Both the position numbers and the translations under genes were made by a program. Below, in pieces: positions 59,607-64,000 of a stretch of 64,000 nt of DNA. The stretch's first letter is position 1. Every line of letters starts with the position of its first letter. A model generated the notes under the pieces. The model made no database searches. It was not told where the DNA came from and saw only the letters and a list, made by a program, of their open reading frames with translations. The stretch lies in the NCBI RefSeq assembly GCF_002735905.1, contig NZ_PEBD01000010.1, positions 992,001 to 1,056,000 on the forward strand, read 5' to 3'. The DNA comes from Williamsia muralis. Lineage in GTDB: Bacteria; Actinomycetota; Actinomycetes; Mycobacteriales; Mycobacteriaceae.

Positions 59607-60307
59607 GAATCAAGGGGATCGACGCGCAACCCATCCTGGTCGCACATGGGACCCGCTCCGAACAAGGCGTATCGATGATCGCGGACCTTGCGGACAAGGT
59701 CTCGACCCAGATCGGTAGTACGCGGGTTGCGTTCGTCGACGTACTCGGCCCTTCGCCGTCAGAGGTGTTGCGCGGGATCGACGGGCCAGCGGTGGTCGTC
59801 CCGGCGTTCCTGGCCTCCGGCTATCACGTCCGCAAAGATCTACCCGAGCACATCGAGGCCAGCGGCCATCAGGGCGTCTCCGTCTCGCGGTCGTTGGGTC
59901 CCGATCCCGAACTGGCGCGGGTCTTGGCGTTGCGTTTGTCCGAAAGTGGCTGGCGCCGAGGCGATTCCGTTGTGCTCGCCGCGGCGGGGTCATCCGATCT
60001 GTTCGCGCTCGGCCAGGTCCGGCGTGCCGCCAACCTGCTGGGCACGATGATCGGCGAGCCGGTTCCGGTCGGGTATGTGGCCACTGCCCAGCCGCGCATC
60101 GCGGACGTCGTCGCCGACACCAGGGCTCGCACCGGGCGCCGCGTGTTCATCGCCTCATACTTGTTGGCGCATGGGCTGTTTCACGATCGGCTCCACGACG
60201 CAGGCGCTGATGGCGTGGCTCAGCCCCTGGGTACCGACCCCCGTGTCGTCGACCTGGTCGTGCGCCGGATGAGGTCGGTGCGCCCCGTGGTCGCCGCCGG
60301 TCTCTGA
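59603..60307 (+). CDS. Sirohydrochlorin chelatase (CbiX/SirB-type)
   Basis: This 234-residue protein is made of two CbiX-like halves, beginning with L-V-A-H-G-T-R-S and containing P-A-F-L-A-S-G-Y-H-V-R-K-D-L. It inserts iron into sirohydrochlorin to give siroheme, the cofactor of NirB. ATG 59603 overlaps the stop of the regulator (ATGA), so it is the last gene of the operon. The match is to Rv0259c. Cobalt as metal is possible but the operon context favours iron. Confidence 0.92.
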   Translation: MRIKGIDAQPILVAHGTRSEQGVSMIADLADKVSTQIGSTRVAFVDVLGPSPSEVLRGIDGPAVVVPAFLASGYHVRKDLPEHIEASGHQGVSVSRSLGPDPELARVLALRLSESGWRRGDSVVLAAAGSSDLFALGQVRRAANLLGTMIGEPVPVGYVATAQPRIADVVADTRARTGRRVFIASYLLAHGLFHDRLHDAGADGVAQPLGTDPRVVDLVVRRMRSVRPVVAAGL

Positions 60308-60314
60308 GCCCCCC

Positions 60315-60417
60315 GACCCGCCCCCTACACAAAATTCGCGCCACCTACCGTCATCCGCGCCGGCTACAACCGGTGCGAACCTCGGCAGGTGGCGCGAATT
60401 TTGTGTAGGGGCGGGTC
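60315..60417. terminator. Long palindromic terminator after the nitrate operon
   Basis: Arms of 31-32 bp (60315-60346 with 60387-60417) are complementary apart from one extra C in the left arm; the 40-base loop holds a further CGCCGG/CCGGTG stem. The right arm includes the stop codon of the convergent alkyltransferase-like gene. Confidence 0.85.
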
Positions 60418-60715
60418 AGGCGAGGTCGGCTCGGGCGATTTTCATGTCGACTCGGCCGTCGAACACTGGAACACCCTCGGCGCGAAGGTTGTCGAGCTGG
60501 CGGTCACGCAGGTGCGGAGCCGGTGTCCCGGCGGCGCTGATCACCCGGTGCCACGGTAGATCAGCAGAGTCGGTTCGCATGATCCATCCGACGATGCGGG
60601 GGCTCGACAGGCCCGCGGCCGCTGCCACGTCGCCGTAGGTGGTCACCTTCCCGGCAGGTACCGAGGCGACGATCGCGCGTACCCGTTCGACCTGATCGTC
60701 GGTGATCTTCGCCAT
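60416..60715 (-). CDS. Alkyltransferase-like protein (ATL), MGMT family without catalytic cysteine
   Basis: This 99-residue protein has the DNA-binding domain of O6-alkylguanine-DNA alkyltransferase (T-T-Y-G-D-V-A-A-A-A-G, arginine finger in S-S-P-R-I-V-G). The active-site P-C-H-R-V is replaced by P-W-H-R-V (W55). Such ATL proteins bind O6-alkylguanine lesions and hand them to nucleotide excision repair without removing the alkyl group. ATG 60715 overlaps the lipV stop by one base, so it is coupled to it. The position matches Rv3204. Confidence 0.93.
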   Translation of the reverse strand: MAKITDDQVERVRAIVASVPAGKVTTYGDVAAAAGLSSPRIVGWIMRTDSADLPWHRVISAAGTPAPHLRDRQLDNLRAEGVPVFDGRVDMKIARADLA

Positions 60716-61506
60716 CAGCTCTCGGATCGTGGACGCGCCAGGGCCTCCGCGACCAGGCGCGCGGTCAGTTCGGGGCGGGCGAAGGGAACCATGTGGTCGC
60801 AGTCCTCCTCGTACAGCGAGAAGAGCTCCCCTTGTTGTGCCGCAAGCGCTTCGAGTAGATCGGCGGTGACGTACGGCGGTTGCACGCGCAAGGCCTGAAC
60901 CAGATCGACCGGCATGTGCGGTGGGGGTAGCACAAAGGGTCGGGCCAATTCGCTCCATGTGGTGACCACGGTCCCCGGGTGGACGCGCCAGCTCATCCGG
61001 CCGCCTGCGGCGGTCAGGTGGTCGGCGACCTCTCGATCCAGCAGTTCCGGAGGTAGTTCGGCCCATGATTCGCCCAGCTTCTCCGCACGTGCGGCTGCCT
61101 CATCTGGGTAGTCGTGATGGGTGATGTAGCTGGTGGCGATGTCCATGAGCCGGGCGGGTTCGAGGCCGATGGCCGGGTCGAGCAGCACCAGCGCCCGGAT
61201 GCGCTCGGGGACCAGGCGTGACAGATGCAGGGCAAGTGCTCCACCGAAGGAATGACCCACCAGGACCACAGGGAAGGACGCGTGGGCCTCGACCACGTCC
61301 GCCAGGGCAGCCACGTGTGCGTCGATGGACCACGGCGGTTCCCAGGTCGAGAAGCCGTGTCCGAGCAGGTCCGGGGCGATGATCCTGGCGTCGGGCAGCG
61401 CTGCGGCGAGGTCCGCCCACCGCTTGCCGTGGCCGGTGACGCCATGCAATGCGAGTACGGGGTCGCCGTCTGCGGGGCCGTACAGTTCCACGTTCAAACC
61501 AGCCAT
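60715..61506 (-). CDS. lipV: Alpha/beta hydrolase (LipV-like)
   Basis: This 263-residue alpha/beta hydrolase has L-H-G-V-T-G-H-G-K-R-W (oxyanion loop), nucleophile serine in G-H-S-F-G-G-A, and a late C-D-H-M-V-P-F with the catalytic histidine. LipV in M. tuberculosis is an esterase/lipase. ATG 61506 was chosen because the protein begins there with the conserved L-N-V-E-L-Y-G. It is divergent from adnA and overlaps the alkyltransferase-like gene at its end. Confidence 0.9.
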   Translation of the reverse strand: MAGLNVELYGPADGDPVLALHGVTGHGKRWADLAAALPDARIIAPDLLGHGFSTWEPPWSIDAHVAALADVVEAHASFPVVLVGHSFGGALALHLSRLVPERIRALVLLDPAIGLEPARLMDIATSYITHHDYPDEAAARAEKLGESWAELPPELLDREVADHLTAAGGRMSWRVHPGTVVTTWSELARPFVLPPPHMPVDLVQALRVQPPYVTADLLEALAAQQGELFSLYEEDCDHMVPFARPELTARLVAEALARPRSES

Positions 61507-61633
61507 GGACCAATCGTGCCCGACCGTGGTCGCGCACGCAGTACCGACCCGGGCGCGGGTGGGCGATGGTGGCGCGGTCGACATGTCGGTCACCCGTGAC
61601 ACCATCGTGGAGGAACCAGAGGAAGGAGACCGT

Positions 61634-64000
61634 GTGCCAGCCATGACGACGCGACTGGTGTCGGCGCCCATCCCTCCTGCGCAACCGCGTACCTGGCCAG
61701 AGCGGGTGCAATCGTTGATCGACCGTCCCGGCGGCGCCGCGTCACCGGGTTTTCATCCACTGCGGGTGCACGGAGGCCCGGGCACGGGAAAGACGTCACT
61801 GATCGTCGACATCGCGGTGGCCCGTCTTGCCGACCCGGGGATCGATCCGGAGTCGCTGCTGGTCCTGGCCGCCGGGCGGCGGGCAGCCACCGAGTTGCGC
61901 GAGCAGATCACCGCGCGACTGCTGGCTCAGCGCGCCGGGGGAGCGGGCCGCGCTCCGCGAGCCACCCGCGAGCCGATCGTCCGCACCGTCCACTCCTATG
62001 CGTTTGCGGTGCTTCGCCTGCAGGCGGCCGCACACGACAATCCGCCGCCGCGCCTGATCACCGGCGCCGAGCAGGATGCGGTGTTGCGGGAACTCTTGGC
62101 CGGCGACATCGAGGATGGTGCCGGCTACTGGCCGCCACGACTGCGCCCGGCTCTGGGTACCAGCGGGTTTGCACAGGCATTGCGGGACATGATGATGCGG
62201 GCCGCCGAACGCGGTGTGGGGCCCGAGGACCTGATGGCGCTGGGACGCAAGCACAAGCGCCCGGAGTGGGAGGCGGTCGGCAAGGCCTACCGTCAGTACG
62301 AGCAGAGCGGTCTGCTGCGGGGGGCGGTCGGGCTGGAGGCACCACAGGCGACCGCGCCCGCAGTCGACGCCGCAGAGCTGGTGGGCTCTGCTCTCACAGC
62401 ATTCGCGACCGACCCCGATCTGCTGCGGCGCGAGCGAGCGCGGGTGCGGTACCTGCTGGTGGACGACGCCCAGCACCTCGATCCGCAGGCGGCCACCCTC
62501 GTCGAGCTGATCGGGGCGGGAACACACCAGACGGTGGTCGCCGGAGACGGTGATCAGGCGATCTACGGCTTTCGTGGGGCCAGTTCGCGGTTTCTCGACG
62601 AACTCGACGACCCGGAGCGAGACATCCTGCTCGACAACAACTTCCGTTCGAGCAAACCCATCAGCGACCTGGGCGCGGCGATCGCCGCCCGGCTCCCGGG
62701 TCCCCGTCGGCGCCGAGCCGAGGCCGCCGACCGGGGTGGGCCGGTGCCCGTGGTCAAGATCTACGGATCGGCCGCCAAAGAGGCCACGGCCATCGCCGAC
62801 ATGATGCGCCGGGCGCACCTCTACGACGATGTCCCGTGGTCGGAGATGGCTGTCATCGTCCGATCGGTACCCCGCGCGATGGCGCCTCTGCGGCGCGCGC
62901 TGCGCTCGGCCGGTGTGCCGGTGATGACACCGGCCAGCGAGATCCCACTCGCACGTCAACGCTCGGTGGCGGCCATGCTGCTGGCCCTGCGCGCGGTGTC
63001 GGAACCGCTGGAACCGGAGGAAGCGCTCGAACTGCTCGCGGGACCCATCGGAGGCGCCGACCCGGCTGCGCTGCGGCGGCTACGGCGTGGACTGCGTCGT
63101 ATCGAGACCGAATCCGGCGGAGACCGCGACTCCGCGTCGGTCATCGCCGAACTGGTCACCGGCCGCCGGGTGCGAGTCGAGCATGACCCCATCGATGTCG
63201 ACCACTACCTCGACGGGCTGACCGACGCCGAGAAGCAGCCGCTGGCAAGGGTTCTCACGGTCATCGGCGCAGCTCGCGTAGCGTACGAGAACCGCCGCGG
63301 TATCGAGGAGATCCTCTGGGAGGCATGGCAGGCCACCGGACTCGGCCCGCGATGGTCGAACCAGGTGATGCGCCGCGACCACGGACCCGGTGGTGCGCAG
63401 GCCGATCGGGACCTCGATGCGATGGTGGCGCTGTTCGACGCGGCGGCGAGCTTCACCGACAGCCTGCCCGCCGCGACACTCGGTGGGTTCCTGGATTACC
63501 TCGGGGCGTTGCAGATCCCCACCGAATCCCGCATGGCGCAGGCGTCATCGGACGCCGTCACGGTGTTGTCCGCCCACGCGGCCACCGGTCGCGAATGGGA
63601 CGTCGTGGCGGTGGCGGGTGTTCAGGATGGTTTGTGGCCCAGCCTGCGCAGCCGGGGGAGCATTCTCGGCACCGGACAGTTGGTTGATCTTCTCGATGGC
63701 GTGGACGCCGATGCGCTGGACACCATCTCGCGCACCGCGATGGCTCTCGCCGAGGAGCGTCGACTGCTGTTGGTGGCATGCACGCGGGCTCGCGATCGAC
63801 TGATGGTCAGTGCTGTCGATGACGGGAGCGGAGATGCCGCGCCCTCACGGTTCGTCGGCGAACTGGCCGCGATCGTCGAGAAGGGCGCCGTGGACGACGA
63901 TGAGATCGAACTGGAGCTCCCGGTGGAGCCAGGTCTGCGGCGGGTGCTGTCGCTGTCGTCGTTGGTTGCCGAGTTGCGTGCCGAGGTGTGCGCAGCCACC
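61634..64000 (+). CDS. adnA: Helicase-nuclease subunit AdnA (3' truncated by the window edge)
   Basis: The frame starts at GTG 61634 (GAAGGAG five bases upstream) and stays open for 789 codons to the right edge, so the C-terminal nuclease domain is not seen. It is a UvrD-type helicase subunit of the AdnAB double-strand-break resection complex. Visible motifs are Walker A G-G-P-G-T-G-K-T-S, Ia T-V-H-S-Y-A-F, the Walker B variant V-D-D-A-Q-H-L-D, and motif III G-D-G-D-Q-A-I-Y-G-F-R-G. The pairing with lipV and position match Rv3202c. Confidence 0.94.
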   Translation, partial: MPAMTTRLVSAPIPPAQPRTWPERVQSLIDRPGGAASPGFHPLRVHGGPGTGKTSLIVDIAVARLADPGIDPESLLVLAAGRRAATELREQITARLLAQRAGGAGRAPRATREPIVRTVHSYAFAVLRLQAAAHDNPPPRLITGAEQDAVLRELLAGDIEDGAGYWPPRLRPALGTSGFAQALRDMMMRAAERGVGPEDLMALGRKHKRPEWEAVGKAYRQYEQSGLLRGAVGLEAPQATAPAVDAAELVGSALTAFATDPDLLRRERARVRYLLVDDAQHLDPQAATLVELIGAGTHQTVVAGDGDQAIYGFRGASSRFLDELDDPERDILLDNNFRSSKPISDLGAAIAARLPGPRRRRAEAADRGGPVPVVKIYGSAAKEATAIADMMRRAHLYDDVPWSEMAVIVRSVPRAMAPLRRALRSAGVPVMTPASEIPLARQRSVAAMLLALRAVSEPLEPEEALELLAGPIGGADPAALRRLRRGLRRIETESGGDRDSASVIAELVTGRRVRVEHDPIDVDHYLDGLTDAEKQPLARVLTVIGAARVAYENRRGIEEILWEAWQATGLGPRWSNQVMRRDHGPGGAQADRDLDAMVALFDAAASFTDSLPAATLGGFLDYLGALQIPTESRMAQASSDAVTVLSAHAATGREWDVVAVAGVQDGLWPSLRSRGSILGTGQLVDLLDGVDADALDTISRTAMALAEERRLLLVACTRARDRLMVSAVDDGSGDAAPSRFVGELAAIVEKGAVDDDEIELELPVEPGLRRVLSLSSLVAELRAEVCAAT

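Overview
The window is chromosomal DNA of a high-GC, mycolic-acid-producing actinobacterium (order Mycobacteriales). Gordonia is the most likely genus, inferred from the AlkB/rubredoxin block, a WS/DGAT-family protein, WXG100/EspG proteins, MtrAB-LpqB, a WhiB protein, the SigH/RshA pair and the 24-residue ribosomal protein bL37. From about 3.1 kb to the right edge the gene order is, from memory, largely collinear with the M. tuberculosis stretch running from the amino-acid permease/alkB block (Rv3253c side) to adnA (Rv3202c). No rRNA, tRNA, insertion sequence, prophage or CRISPR array was seen.

Layout. 1-2.8 kb: the end of a type VII (ESX) secretion locus with an EspC-like protein, a PPE-like protein, an EspG-like chaperone and an EsxB/EsxA-like pair. 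3.1-8.8 kb: an APC permease, alkane hydroxylase alkB with two rubredoxins and a TetR regulator, then sahH. 8.9-11.2 kb: three reverse-strand membrane-anchored proteins that share an extracytoplasmic two-cysteine domain. 11.4-21 kb: tmk, mtrA-mtrB-lpqB, comF, hpf and secA. 21.2-29.7 kb: lipid genes (WS/DGAT-like protein, DUF6912-type protein, desaturase reductase, two tandem DesA3-type desaturases) interrupted by a reverse-strand DEAD-box helicase. 29.7-38 kb: rsgA, aroA, a lipoprotein, an SRAP protein, a YbaK deacylase, sigH-rshA, bL37, a biotinyl carrier protein, pdtaS and whiB1. 38-50 kb: a lipid-kinase-like protein, membrane and housekeeping genes, rhlE, a ferritin-like protein, DUF3107, TetR, DUF3152, moeZ and a TIGR02569 protein. 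50.3-60.3 kb: a complete nitrate/nitrite assimilation operon (narK, nasC, nasB, nirB, nirD, nnaR-like regulator, sirohydrochlorin chelatase). 60.4-64 kb: an alkyltransferase-like protein, lipV and the start of adnA.

How the genes work together. AlkB, two rubredoxins and a TetR regulator form an n-alkane oxidation unit. The reductase near 24 kb and the two desaturases form an acyl-CoA delta-9 desaturation system, and the reductase gene and the first desaturase gene carry the same 20-bp operator-like palindrome. NarK imports nitrate, NasC/NasB reduce it to nitrite, NirBD reduce nitrite to ammonium, the chelatase supplies siroheme, and a HemD-winged-helix protein probably regulates the set. SigH/RshA, PdtaS, WhiB1 and MtrAB are stress, envelope and redox regulators.

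The most notable observations are: the shared palindrome at the two desaturation promoters; four in-frame 36-bp repeats at the 3' end of nasC; a trio of two-cysteine membrane proteins; very long intergenic palindromes at gene ends; and at least eight genes whose start codon lies 6-7 nt after a TANNNT element, as expected for leaderless transcripts. I found no wholly new multi-gene system.
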